Of a stretch of DNA of 64,000 nucleotides, positions 35,532-43,016 are shown one piece after another. The position numbers were made by a program, and so were the translations under genes. Each line of letters opens with the position of its first letter. Position 1 is the first letter of the stretch. The stretch is from Rhizobium sp. BK602 (GTDB lineage: Bacteria > Pseudomonadota > Alphaproteobacteria > Rhizobiales > Rhizobiaceae), in the NCBI RefSeq assembly GCF_014195095.1, contig NZ_JACIBC010000003.1:434001-498000 (forward strand), written 5' to 3'. The notes beneath the pieces were generated by a model, which searched no databases, had not been told where the DNA came from, and was given only the letters and a program-made list of their open reading frames with translations.

Positions 35532-36065
35532 ATGACAGAACCTTTTCTCGGCGAGATCCAACTCTTCGCTTTCAATTTTGCTCCCGTTGGCTGGGCGTCG
35601 TGCAGCGGCACAATGCTCCCGATCCAGCAGAGCTCAGCGCTTTTTTCCCTGCTTGGCATCCAGTATGGCGGCAACGGTACGACCAACTTCCAGCTGCCCA
35701 ACTTTGTCAACCGTGCGGGCTGCAACCAGGGACAGGGTGTAGGTCTGACGCCGCGCACCATCGGCGCAACCTTCGGCAGCAACGACATTACGCTGACGCA
35801 GGCGGAAATGCCGGCGCACACGCATTCCCTAACCATCTATAATCAAGGCGATACATCCAAGCGCGCCGCCTCGCCCAGTACCGGCGATGCATTGAGCCTG
35901 CCGAATTCGAGCACACCGTTTCTTCCCAATGCCCAGCCGAACGCCCAGTTTGCACCGAACGTCATCGGCATCGGCGGCGGAAGCCAACCACATGAAAACC
36001 GCCAGCCTTATCTAGCCGTCAACTTCTGCATCGCGTTGAGCGGCGCATATCCAGCATTCGGTTGA
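35532..36065 (+). CDS. Phage-tail-collar (MdpB-type) protein 3
   Basis: A 177-residue third paralog. It opens with GEIQLFAFNFAPVGWASCSG, then LLGIQYGGNGTTNFQLPN, an EMPAHTHSL segment and a PHENRQPYLAVNFCIALSG ending. ATG 35532 is set by homology with the paralogs, since the frame is open upstream to 35463. The stop TGA shares one base with the ATG of the following acetyltransferase, so that gene is translationally coupled to this one. Confidence 0.88.
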   Translation: MTEPFLGEIQLFAFNFAPVGWASCSGTMLPIQQSSALFSLLGIQYGGNGTTNFQLPNFVNRAGCNQGQGVGLTPRTIGATFGSNDITLTQAEMPAHTHSLTIYNQGDTSKRAASPSTGDALSLPNSSTPFLPNAQPNAQFAPNVIGIGGGSQPHENRQPYLAVNFCIALSGAYPAFG

Positions 36066-36649
36066 TGACCGGCGTGATCGCAGATCCGCTACCCGAATTC
36101 CCCGGAGGAACCGGCCATAGCCGGCTTGATGTCTCCCCGTGCATCCTTCGTCCCGCAAGGTTGGACGACCTGTCGTTTCTGCGCGAACTTTATCGTTCGT
36201 TCCGCGAGGATGAACTGGTCCTGATACCGTGGTCGCGAGAAGACAAGCAGGCATTTCTGGACCAGCAATTCAACCTTCAGCATCGCTATTACATTGCCGC
36301 CTTCCCACGGACAGACTTCCTGATCATCGAGAAGGACCGCACCCCCATCGGCCGCCTTTACATCAATCTCAGCGCGGACATCTGGCATATTATCGATATC
36401 GGCCTTCTGACCGAATGGCGTGGTCAGGGCCTGGGCTCCGCGATACTGGAAGCCATTCAAGATGCGGCAATGACAGAAAAGAGCCTGGGCGTCATCCTGC
36501 ATGTCGACCGAAACAACCGGCGTGCCTACGAGCTTTATCGGGCCTTGGGATTCACGGTGGTTGAAACCGGCGATACTCACATACGCATGGAATGGCGCAC
36601 GCGCGCGCTCCTGCCGAAACCGACGCGCGAACCGTCAAATATCAATTGA
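36065..36649 (+). CDS. GNAT-family acetyltransferase
   Basis: A 194-residue N-acetyltransferase. The acetyl-CoA binding motif A is clear as IGLLTEWRGQGLGSAILEAI, followed by VDRNNRRAYELYRALGF, the usual motif B. The start overlaps the last base of the third collar gene. Position suggests it modifies a product of this operon or a shared target, for example an N-terminus or Lys of a collar protein; the substrate is not known. The C-terminus overlaps the end of the convergent DUF6916 gene by eight bases. Confidence 0.88.
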   Translation: MTGVIADPLPEFPGGTGHSRLDVSPCILRPARLDDLSFLRELYRSFREDELVLIPWSREDKQAFLDQQFNLQHRYYIAAFPRTDFLIIEKDRTPIGRLYINLSADIWHIIDIGLLTEWRGQGLGSAILEAIQDAAMTEKSLGVILHVDRNNRRAYELYRALGFTVVETGDTHIRMEWRTRALLPKPTREPSNIN

Positions 36650-36935
36650 AGACCGCCTGATAGATGATCCCGCCCTTGTCCCTGGCGACGGGCACGAGGA
36701 AAATGTCGAGAATTCCCAATGTGGCGTTCTTCAGCCTGTAAATCTGCTGCGGCAACAGAACTTTCGTCTCGCTCCGAAACAGCAATGAAAACGGCGCCCG
36801 CATCATTCCCTTGAAGCCCCGTTCCGGCAGGGGGCGCGCCTCGGTCAGCGTAAAGACAAGGGATCCGGCCCCCATGTCGATTTCGAACCCCTCCCCGACA
36901 CAGCGGGCGAAATGATCCAGCGTTACAATCGACAT
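36642..36935 (-). CDS. DUF6916-like protein
   Basis: A 97-residue protein whose pattern I recognise as the DUF6916 family: VTLDHFARCVGEGFEI at the start, RAPFSLLFRSETKVLLPQQ in the middle, then ATLGILDIFLVPVARD and an AVFN end. No function is established. It has no signal peptide and reads as a small beta-rich domain. It is convergent with the collar/GNAT operon, overlapping the GNAT gene by eight bases, so it is not in that transcript, yet its closeness suggests a shared role. The start ATG at 36935 has no strong ribosome site. Confidence 0.75.
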   Translation of the reverse strand: MSIVTLDHFARCVGEGFEIDMGAGSLVFTLTEARPLPERGFKGMMRAPFSLLFRSETKVLLPQQIYRLKNATLGILDIFLVPVARDKGGIIYQAVFN

Positions 36936-37163
36936 GCCAACCCCATTGTTTGTTCACGTCCTGATTGAAGTCTATCAAGAGTTTAGAGAGAAACAAGCAG
37001 TTCTCCTTCGGAAGCCTCGCCTTCCGTTGGGCTGCGCCGGCGAAGCACGGGGATATGCCCGTATTCCACCGCGTGAACAGGCGACCGATGATCGTCGAAA
37101 GAGCGAGGATATCCGATGGTCGATTTGAGCACTTTTTGGGCAAAACCATGTCCGCCTAAAATT

Positions 37164-37180
37164 TTGGCGAACGACTTGCC
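37164..37180 (+). promoter_or_regulatory. Sigma-54 (-24/-12) promoter for nasT
   Basis: TTGGC at 37164-37168 and TTGC at 37176-37179 have the exact spacing of the RpoN consensus (YTGGCAC-N5-TTGC). The expected start of transcription, near 37190, lies about 20 bases before the nasT ATG. The -24 flank (GA instead of AC) is imperfect. Confidence 0.55.
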
Positions 37181-37210
37181 CGTTTTGCTGCGTTGCGTCA
37201 TAAAGACGGC

Positions 37211-37798
37211 ATGAGCCGTCTGGATCTGACCATTCTTGTGATCGACGAAAACACGATCCGCGCCTCGATCATCGAAGAGGGGCTGCGGGACGCGGGCCAT
37301 ACGCGCGTGACCGTCATCCACGAGGTTCACGGCGTGGCGCGCACCATCGAAACGCTGCGGCCGGACGTCATCATCATCGATATCGAAAACCCGAATCGCG
37401 ACATGATGGAACACTTGTTTCAACTGACGCGCACGGTCGGGCGCCCCATCGCCATGTTCGTCGACCGCTCGGATACCGCCTCGATCGAGGCCGCAGTCGA
37501 AGCCGGCGTTTCGGCCTATATCGTCGATGGCCTGAAGAAGGAGCGAGTGAAGCCGATCCTGGATATGGCCGTCAGCCGCTTCAACGCCTTCAGCCGGCTG
37601 CAGCAGGAATTGGCCGAGGCCAAATCGGCGCTGGAGCAGCGCAAGATCATCGATCGCGCCAAAGGCATTCTCATGAAAATGCGCGGCCTGTCGGAGGAGG
37701 AGGCTTTCGCCCTGCTCCGGCAGACGGCGATGAACGAAAAGAAGAAGATTTCCGAAATCGCACAAAGCGTGGTGACCGCCGCGGGCCTGCTGATGTGA
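37211..37798 (+). CDS. nasT: Nitrate-responsive antiterminator NasT
   Basis: A 195-residue regulator of the AmiR/NasT family. Residues 5-125 form a receiver-like domain, with Asp57 in the phosphoacceptor position (VIIIDIENP). The coiled linker leads to a C-terminal ANTAR RNA-binding domain (about residues 133-188; the DRAKGILMKMRGLSEEEAFALLR pattern, given here in part). NasT binds two-hairpin leader RNA and lets polymerase pass a terminator in nitrate-assimilation operons, and NasS holds it inactive when nitrate is absent. It is 40 bases before nasS, and its likely RNA target is in the nrtA leader. ATG 37211 fits the promoter position. Confidence 0.93.
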   Translation: MSRLDLTILVIDENTIRASIIEEGLRDAGHTRVTVIHEVHGVARTIETLRPDVIIIDIENPNRDMMEHLFQLTRTVGRPIAMFVDRSDTASIEAAVEAGVSAYIVDGLKKERVKPILDMAVSRFNAFSRLQQELAEAKSALEQRKIIDRAKGILMKMRGLSEEEAFALLRQTAMNEKKKISEIAQSVVTAAGLLM

Positions 37799-37838
37799 GG
37801 CCATCGCGCAACGAGGAAGATGTCCGGAGGAAACCGGA

Positions 37839-39119
37839 GTGGATATGATGATGAGCAGCAGTTTCGGCAGCAATCTGGCGTCGCCATCCCGCTTGAGCAG
37901 CGAGGGGCCACGGGTGCTGCGTGCGGGCTTCATCCCGCTTGTCGATGCCTCGGTCCTGATCGCGGCGGCGGAATTCGGTTTCGCGCAAAAGGAAGGCATC
38001 ACGCTCGATCTCGTCAAGGATGTCTCCTGGGCCAATGTCCGCGACCGCCTCGCCTTCCGCCAGTTCGACATCGCCCACATGCTCTCGCCGATGCCGGTTG
38101 CCTCGATGCTGGGGCTGGGCTCGAACCCCTCGCCCACCATCACGCCCTTCTCGCTCGGCAGCGGCGGCAATGCCATCACCCTGTCGACGCGGCTTTTCGA
38201 CCGGATGCGGACCGAAACGGGGCTTTCGGATCAGGCAAGCGCGCTGGAAAACGCCCAGGCGCTGGCGGCGGCGGTCAAACGGATGAAAGCCAGCGGCGAA
38301 CCCTCGCCGACACTGGGCATGACCTATCCCTTCTCCTCCCACAATTACGAATTCCGCTATTGGCTCGCCGCCGGCGGCATCGACCCGGACCACGATGTCA
38401 AGCTGGTGGTCGTGCCGCCGCCGCTGACATCCGATGCGCTCGCTGCCGGCGCCATCGATGGTTTCTGCGTCGGCGCGCCGTGGAACATGGTGGCCTCGGA
38501 GCGAGGCGTCGGCCGCATCGTCGCCGCCAAGCAGGATATTTGGCCCTCGGCACCGGAAAAAGTCATCGGCATGCGGCCTGACTGGGCGGAAAGCCACCCT
38601 GAGACGGTCTCGCGCCTGATCGTCGCGCTCGATGCCGCCGCGCGCTGGTGCGACCGGGCGGACAACCACGATGCGCTTGCCGAGGCCCTGGCCGATCAGC
38701 GCTATATCGCCGCCCCAGTCAACATCATCCGTCATGTTCTGTCCGGCGAATTCAGCCTCGACGCGAAGGGCCATCGGCGGGTGATCGACCGCTATTTCAG
38801 CTTCCATGCCGGCTTCGCCAACTACCCGCGTCCCAGCCAGGCGCTCTGGATCTTCAGCCAGATGGTCCGCTGGGGGCAGAGCGCCTTGTCCGAGCAGAAT
38901 GCTCAACTCGCCATGTCCGCCTATCGGCCCGACCTCTATCGGCTGGCGCTCGGCAACGATGCGGCACCCACCGATGCCGATATTCGCGTCGAAGGCGCTG
39001 GCGAAGACGACCGCTTCATGGATGGCCACATTTTCGATCCGGCTGACATGCCGGCCTATATCGCCGGATTTGCGGTCAAGGCGGAGATGTCGGCGACATC
39101 CGCAAGTGAGGATTTTTAG
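37839..39119 (+). CDS. nasS: Nitrate/nitrite sensor NasS (CmpA/NrtA-like)
   Basis: A 426-residue homolog of the nitrate-binding protein NrtA that has no signal peptide, which is the mark of NasS: a cytoplasmic sensor that binds nitrate or nitrite and releases NasT. Shared segments with NrtA are WANVRDRLAFRQFDIAHMLSP, YWLAAGGIDPDHDVKLVVVPPP and GAPWNMVASERGVG. A GTG at 37839 is eight bases after GGAGG; three ATGs at 37845-37851 are alternatives. It follows nasT closely and precedes the leader of nrtABD. Confidence 0.92.
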   Translation: MDMMMSSSFGSNLASPSRLSSEGPRVLRAGFIPLVDASVLIAAAEFGFAQKEGITLDLVKDVSWANVRDRLAFRQFDIAHMLSPMPVASMLGLGSNPSPTITPFSLGSGGNAITLSTRLFDRMRTETGLSDQASALENAQALAAAVKRMKASGEPSPTLGMTYPFSSHNYEFRYWLAAGGIDPDHDVKLVVVPPPLTSDALAAGAIDGFCVGAPWNMVASERGVGRIVAAKQDIWPSAPEKVIGMRPDWAESHPETVSRLIVALDAAARWCDRADNHDALAEALADQRYIAAPVNIIRHVLSGEFSLDAKGHRRVIDRYFSFHAGFANYPRPSQALWIFSQMVRWGQSALSEQNAQLAMSAYRPDLYRLALGNDAAPTDADIRVEGAGEDDRFMDGHIFDPADMPAYIAGFAVKAEMSATSASEDF

Positions 39120-39284
39120 GAGCGTCGATGCGTGCGCTGCACAAAATCGACGCAGCACATAGCATCCAGACCCTCAAGCGCGCTCAAAATAGTTGCACAA
39201 AATGACAGAGCTCAAAAACTGAGCAGGCGCAAAAATCTGGAAATTATACCAGCAACTTCAATCACCTAGAAACAGCCAGAAGAA

Positions 39285-39301
39285 CTGGCATGCTGTTTGC
39301 T
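39285..39301 (+). promoter_or_regulatory. Sigma-54 (-24/-12) promoter for nrtABD
   Basis: CTGGCATGCTGTTTGCT matches the RpoN consensus CTGGCACG-N4-TTGCW at all but one position, with exact spacing. Transcription should start near 39312. NtrC, the nitrogen-limitation activator, is the expected partner. Confidence 0.8.
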
Positions 39302-39340
39302 TGGTACTAGCCGCCGCGATCAACGAAGATTGAGGCAAGT

Positions 39341-39442
39341 CGAGCGCGAGATATGCGCTCGCAAAAGACACCGACGTCGCAAGGTTTTTGCCCCGGAGAG
39401 ATTTCCTCAATTCCGGGCCGCAGCAACCGAGCGGCGTTTTTT
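39341..39442 (+). ncRNA. NasT-target leader RNA with intrinsic terminator
   Basis: Hairpin 1: CGAGCGC (39341-39347) pairs with 39355-39361 around a GAGATAT loop. Hairpin 2: CCCGGA (39392-39397) pairs with 39412-39417. Terminator: GCCGC (39417-39421) pairs with 39431-39435 and is followed by GTTTTTTAT. Hairpin 2 shares base 39417 with the terminator stem and abuts it, so the two can compete. The conserved A1/G4 hexaloop of ANTAR targets was not matched exactly. Confidence 0.7.
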
Positions 39443-39485
39443 ATTTCAAAAAATCCGTCACGCATCAGCAGAGGGGAACCTGCGC

Positions 39486-40784
39486 ATGAACAAGATTTTG
39501 TCGGGTGGCGTTACGCGCCGCAGCCTATTGAAGACCTCAGCCACGGCAGCGCTTGTCGCCGCGGTCAAAACGGCTTTCCCCTCCGGTGCCTTCGCGGCCA
39601 CGGCCGGACCGGAAGTATCCGGTGCCAAGCTCGGCTTCATCGCGCTCACCGATTCCGCGCCGCTGGTCATTGCCAAGGAAAAGGGCCTGTTTGCCAAACA
39701 CGGCCTGCCCGATGTCGATGTCGCCAAGCAGGCCTCCTGGGGCGCGACGCGCGACAATCTCGTGCTCGGAGGTGCTGCCAACGGCATCGACGGCGCCCAT
39801 ATCCTGTCGCCGCTTCCCTACCTGATGCACACCGGCAAGGTTACCCAGAACAACCAGCCGGTGCCGATGGCGATCCTTGCGCGCCTCAATTACGACAGCC
39901 AGGCCATCTCGGTCGCCAAGGAATATGCCGAAACCGGCGTGCAACTGGACGCCTCGAAGCTGAAGGCCGCCTTCGATGCCAAGCGCGCGGCCGGCAAGGA
40001 GATCAAGGCCGCCATGACCTTCCCCGGCGGCACGCACGACCTCTGGATTCGCTATTGGCTCGCCGCCGGCGGCATCGACCCCGACAAGGATGTCTCCACC
40101 ATCGTCGTTCCGCCGCCGCAGATGGTGGCGAACATGAAGGTCGGCAATATGGACGTCTTCTGTGTCGGCGAGCCCTGGAACGAGCAGCTCGTCAATCAGG
40201 GCATCGGCTTCACAGCCTGTACCACCGGCGAAATCTGGAAGGGCCATCCGGAAAAGGCACTCGGCATGCGCGCCGACTGGATCGAGAAGAACCCCAACGC
40301 CGCCAAGGCGCTGCTGATGGCCGTCATGGAAGCCCAGCAATGGTGCGACAGCATGGACAACAAGGAGGAGATGGCCACCATTCTCGGCAAGCGCCAATGG
40401 TTCAACGTGCCGCCCAAGGATATTCTCGGCCGCCTCAAGGGCGACATCAACTATGGCAACGGCCGTGAGGTCAAGGGAACCGATCTCTACATGAAATTCT
40501 GGAAGGGCGGGGTTTCCTATCCCTATCCGAGCCATGATGCCTGGTTCATCACCGAGAACATCCGCTGGGGCAAGTTCGCGCCGAATACCGACGTCAAGGC
40601 GCTGGTCGGCCAGGTGAACCGCCAGGATATCTGGCGCGAGGCCGCCAAGGATCTCGGCGTTGCCGCCGCCGACATCCCGGCTTCGACCTCGCGCGGCAAG
40701 GAAACCTTCTTCGACGGCAAGGTCTTCGACCCTGAAAACCCCTCGGCCTATCTCGCAAGTCTGTCGATCAAGGTGGCATCGTGA
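39486..40784 (+). CDS. nrtA: Nitrate ABC transporter substrate-binding protein
   Basis: A 432-residue nitrate/nitrite-binding protein (CmpA/NrtA family). The N-terminus has a twin-arginine signal (TRRSLLKTSATAALVAAV) with cleavage after GAFA, so it is periplasmic. The core parallels NasS: SWGATRDNLVLGGAANGIDGAH, YWLAAGGIDPDKDVSTIVVPPP (in part) and CVGEPWNEQLV. ATG 39486 lies about 45 bases after the leader terminator, so expression requires readthrough. It precedes nrtB by 65 bases. Confidence 0.94.
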   Translation: MNKILSGGVTRRSLLKTSATAALVAAVKTAFPSGAFAATAGPEVSGAKLGFIALTDSAPLVIAKEKGLFAKHGLPDVDVAKQASWGATRDNLVLGGAANGIDGAHILSPLPYLMHTGKVTQNNQPVPMAILARLNYDSQAISVAKEYAETGVQLDASKLKAAFDAKRAAGKEIKAAMTFPGGTHDLWIRYWLAAGGIDPDKDVSTIVVPPPQMVANMKVGNMDVFCVGEPWNEQLVNQGIGFTACTTGEIWKGHPEKALGMRADWIEKNPNAAKALLMAVMEAQQWCDSMDNKEEMATILGKRQWFNVPPKDILGRLKGDINYGNGREVKGTDLYMKFWKGGVSYPYPSHDAWFITENIRWGKFAPNTDVKALVGQVNRQDIWREAAKDLGVAAADIPASTSRGKETFFDGKVFDPENPSAYLASLSIKVAS

Positions 40785-40849
40785 GCATGGCCGCCATGCC
40801 GGAAGCATCGTTCGACATCCGCGCCGCACAAGTCTTAAGGATCTGATTC

Positions 40850-41743
40850 ATGTCTGCAGCAGCCCGCAAACAGGACATCACCGCCACAGCCGCGCCGCAA
40901 AACGAAAGTCGTGTCGTGACACTCACCACCCGCCCGGCCCGCCGCATCGATCTTCGCCGCGTCGCAGTGACGATCCTGCGCAGCGTGCTGCCGCCCCTCG
41001 TCGTGCTCGCAATCCTGCTTGGCGTCTGGCAGCTCCTCTGTGAGCAGCCGGGCGCCAGCCTGCCGCCGCCGTCGCAGGTCTGGCAGGAAAGCTATGACCT
41101 CATCGCCTATCCCTTCTTCGACAACGGTCCGCAGGATATCGGCCTTGCCTGGCGCGTGCTGGTCTCGCTCCAGCGCGTCGCCTACGGTTTCGGGCTTGCC
41201 GCCGTCATCGGCGTACTGATCGGCGCGGTCATCGGGCAATCGGTCTGGGCGATGCGCGGTCTCGACCCGATCTTCCAGGTGCTGCGCACCGTGCCGCCGC
41301 TCGCCTGGCTGCCCTTGTCGCTCGCCGCCTTCCAGAATTCCAATCCCTCGGCGATCTTCGTGATCTTCATCACCTCGATCTGGCCGGTCATCATCAACAC
41401 CGCCGTCGGCGTGCGCAATATCCCGCAGGATTACCGCAACGTCGCTAAGGTGCTGCGGCTGAACCAGATCGAATTCTTCTTCCGCATCATGGTGCCGGCC
41501 GCCGCACCCTACATCTTTACGGGCCTGCGGATCGGTGCTGGCCTCTCCTGGCTCGCCATCGTCGCGGCGGAAATGCTGACCGGCGGCGTCGGCATTGGTT
41601 TCTTCATCTGGGATGCGTGGAACTCGTCGCGCCTGCCCGACATCATCGTGGCGCTGGCCTATATTGGCATCACCGGCTTCGTCCTCGACCGGCTGGTGGC
41701 AGCCATCGGCGCCTTCGTCACCCGCGGCACGGCCGGCAACTGA
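40850..41743 (+). CDS. nrtB: Nitrate ABC transporter permease
   Basis: A 297-residue inner-membrane permease of the NrtB/SsuC type. Membrane segments begin at SVLPPLVVLAILLGVWQLL, and the EAA-like loop lies near YRNVAKVLRLNQIEFFFRIMVPAAAPYIF (read in part). The AGGISW-type region appears as GLRIGAGLSWLAIVAAEMLTGG. The N-terminal 35 residues are polar and cytoplasmic. It ends 10 bases before nrtD. Confidence 0.94.
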   Translation: MSAAARKQDITATAAPQNESRVVTLTTRPARRIDLRRVAVTILRSVLPPLVVLAILLGVWQLLCEQPGASLPPPSQVWQESYDLIAYPFFDNGPQDIGLAWRVLVSLQRVAYGFGLAAVIGVLIGAVIGQSVWAMRGLDPIFQVLRTVPPLAWLPLSLAAFQNSNPSAIFVIFITSIWPVIINTAVGVRNIPQDYRNVAKVLRLNQIEFFFRIMVPAAAPYIFTGLRIGAGLSWLAIVAAEMLTGGVGIGFFIWDAWNSSRLPDIIVALAYIGITGFVLDRLVAAIGAFVTRGTAGN

Positions 41744-41753
41744 GGAGAGCATC

Positions 41754-42551
41754 ATGAGCGCTTATCTGAAGCTCGATCACATCGACAAGCATTTCGATCG
41801 CGGCGGCCAACGGGCCGAGGTGCTGAAAGGCGTCGATCTCGCCATCAACAAGGGCGAGTTCGTCTCGATCATCGGCCATTCCGGCTGCGGCAAGTCCACC
41901 CTGCTCAACCTGATCGCCGGCCTGACGCCGGTCTCGGCTGGCGCGGTGCTTCTGGAAAACCGGGAGGTCAACGCGCCCGGCCCCGAGCGCGCCGTCGTCT
42001 TCCAGAACCACAGCCTGCTGCCCTGGCTGACGGTCTACGAGAACGTCAATCTCGCCGTCTCGAAGCTGTTCCGCGGCACGAAGACCAAGGCGGAGCGCCA
42101 CGACTGGGTGATGCGCAATCTCGACCTCGTGCAGATGGCGCATGCCAAGGACAAGCGCCCCTCCGAGATATCCGGCGGCATGAAACAGCGCGTCGGCATT
42201 GCCCGGGCGCTCGCCATGGAGCCGAAGATCCTGCTGCTCGACGAGCCATTCGGCGCGCTTGATGCCCTGACGCGTGCGCATTTGCAGGACGCGGTCATGG
42301 AGATCCACGCCCGCCTCGGCAGCACCATGGTGATGATCACCCACGATGTCGACGAGGCCGTGCTTCTGTCCGACCGCATCGTGATGATGACCAACGGACC
42401 GGCCGCCTATATCGGCGACGTGCTGGAAGTTCCGATCGCCCGGCCGCGCAGCCGCCTGGAGCTCGCCTCCGACCGCACCTACCTCAAGTGTCGCGAAGCC
42501 GTGCTGAAGTTCCTCTACGAACGCCATCGCTTCGTCGAGGCAGCGGAGTAG
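41754..42551 (+). CDS. nrtD: Nitrate ABC transporter ATPase
   Basis: A 265-residue ATPase. Walker A is GHSGCGKST, the signature is ISGGMKQRVG, Walker B is ILLLDEPFGALD, and the switch His lies in MITHDVDEAVLL. There is no C-terminal NrtA-like fusion, so it is the NrtD rather than the NrtC form. ATG 41754 follows GGAG. It closes the nrtABD unit. The nitrite and nitrate reductase genes that commonly follow are absent from this window. Confidence 0.94.
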   Translation: MSAYLKLDHIDKHFDRGGQRAEVLKGVDLAINKGEFVSIIGHSGCGKSTLLNLIAGLTPVSAGAVLLENREVNAPGPERAVVFQNHSLLPWLTVYENVNLAVSKLFRGTKTKAERHDWVMRNLDLVQMAHAKDKRPSEISGGMKQRVGIARALAMEPKILLLDEPFGALDALTRAHLQDAVMEIHARLGSTMVMITHDVDEAVLLSDRIVMMTNGPAAYIGDVLEVPIARPRSRLELASDRTYLKCREAVLKFLYERHRFVEAAE

Positions 42552-42634
42552 GTCATCGCAACAGCTTATGAGCATCGGCAAGGCGCCGCGCGGGACTAGG
42601 TTCGCACGGCGCCGTCCTCGGCTTGACTATTCGC

Positions 42635-42660
42635 GTTCATTATGAGAACATATAGTGAAC
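42635..42660 (+). promoter_or_regulatory. LexA (SOS) box upstream of a small gene
   Basis: GAAC-N7-GAAC at 42646-42660 is the Rhizobiales LexA direct-repeat operator. A GTTC at 42635-42638 adds a second N7-spaced half-site in inverted orientation. A TTGACT (42623-42628) lies just upstream as a possible -35. An 8-base core occurs by chance about once per 65 kb per strand, so position is what supports it. Confidence 0.6.
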
Positions 42661-42674
42661 AAATGGAGGTATCC

Positions 42675-42848
42675 ATGACGAATACGCAACAAGTCATCGA
42701 GCGTGCCATGACCTTTGTCGCAGTCTCCAAAGCCCTGCGGGAGCGCGAACAGCAACGGCTTGCCGCCTGGAAACGCCGCGTCGATATCAGCCGGCCGCTG
42801 CCGCCACTGCCTCGCGCCGTACAGCTCTCCCTCAAGCTCGATCGATGA
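42675..42848 (+). CDS. Small putative SOS-regulated protein
   Basis: A 57-residue protein of unknown function. It is helical and basic (QVIERAMTFVAVSKALRERE; QQRLAAWKRRVDI), with a Pro-rich PLPPLPRA tail. ATG 42675 follows GGAGGT with seven bases of spacing. The LexA-like box ends 14 bases before the start, so damage-induced expression is predicted. It lies 123 bases past nrtD and probably has its own promoter. The product may be a small SOS effector, but no domain is recognised. Confidence 0.65.
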   Translation: MTNTQQVIERAMTFVAVSKALREREQQRLAAWKRRVDISRPLPPLPRAVQLSLKLDR

Positions 42849-42973
42849 TTTCATCGCGATGCAAGCTGGCATGGCTATCTGGATGGACGGAAGATCAGAA
42901 GCAATGACAAGCCGCCGAACTGCGCCTCGACAGGCTGGTGCCGCCGACTGGATGTGTGGCGAGCGATAAAAGA

Positions 42974-42999
42974 GAACGCCTACCCGAAAGCAGGCGTTC
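42974..42999 (-). terminator. Intrinsic terminator of the chloroperoxidase-like gene
   Basis: GAACGCCT pairs perfectly with AGGCGTTC (42974-42981 and 42992-42999) around a 10-base loop. On the minus strand the stem is followed by TCTTTTATC. It lies about 20 bases past the stop of the minus-strand hydrolase gene. Confidence 0.75.
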
Positions 43000-43016
43000 C
43001 GATGTAACAAAATGCC

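Larger units (their letters stand above)
39120..39485 (+). promoter_or_regulatory. nrtA promoter and leader region
   Basis: 366 bases with no gene. It holds two direct repeats of TGCACAAAAT (39138-39147 and 39194-39203), resembling NtrC half-sites, then a sigma-54 promoter, then leader RNA with two hairpins and an intrinsic terminator about 45 bases before nrtA. The layout matches NasT-controlled antitermination. Confidence 0.7.

Noticed and set aside
34405..36065. A prophage or tailocin explanation for the collar genes
   Set aside because: No tail tube, sheath, baseplate, terminase, integrase, lysis gene or attachment site is seen within at least 10 kb.
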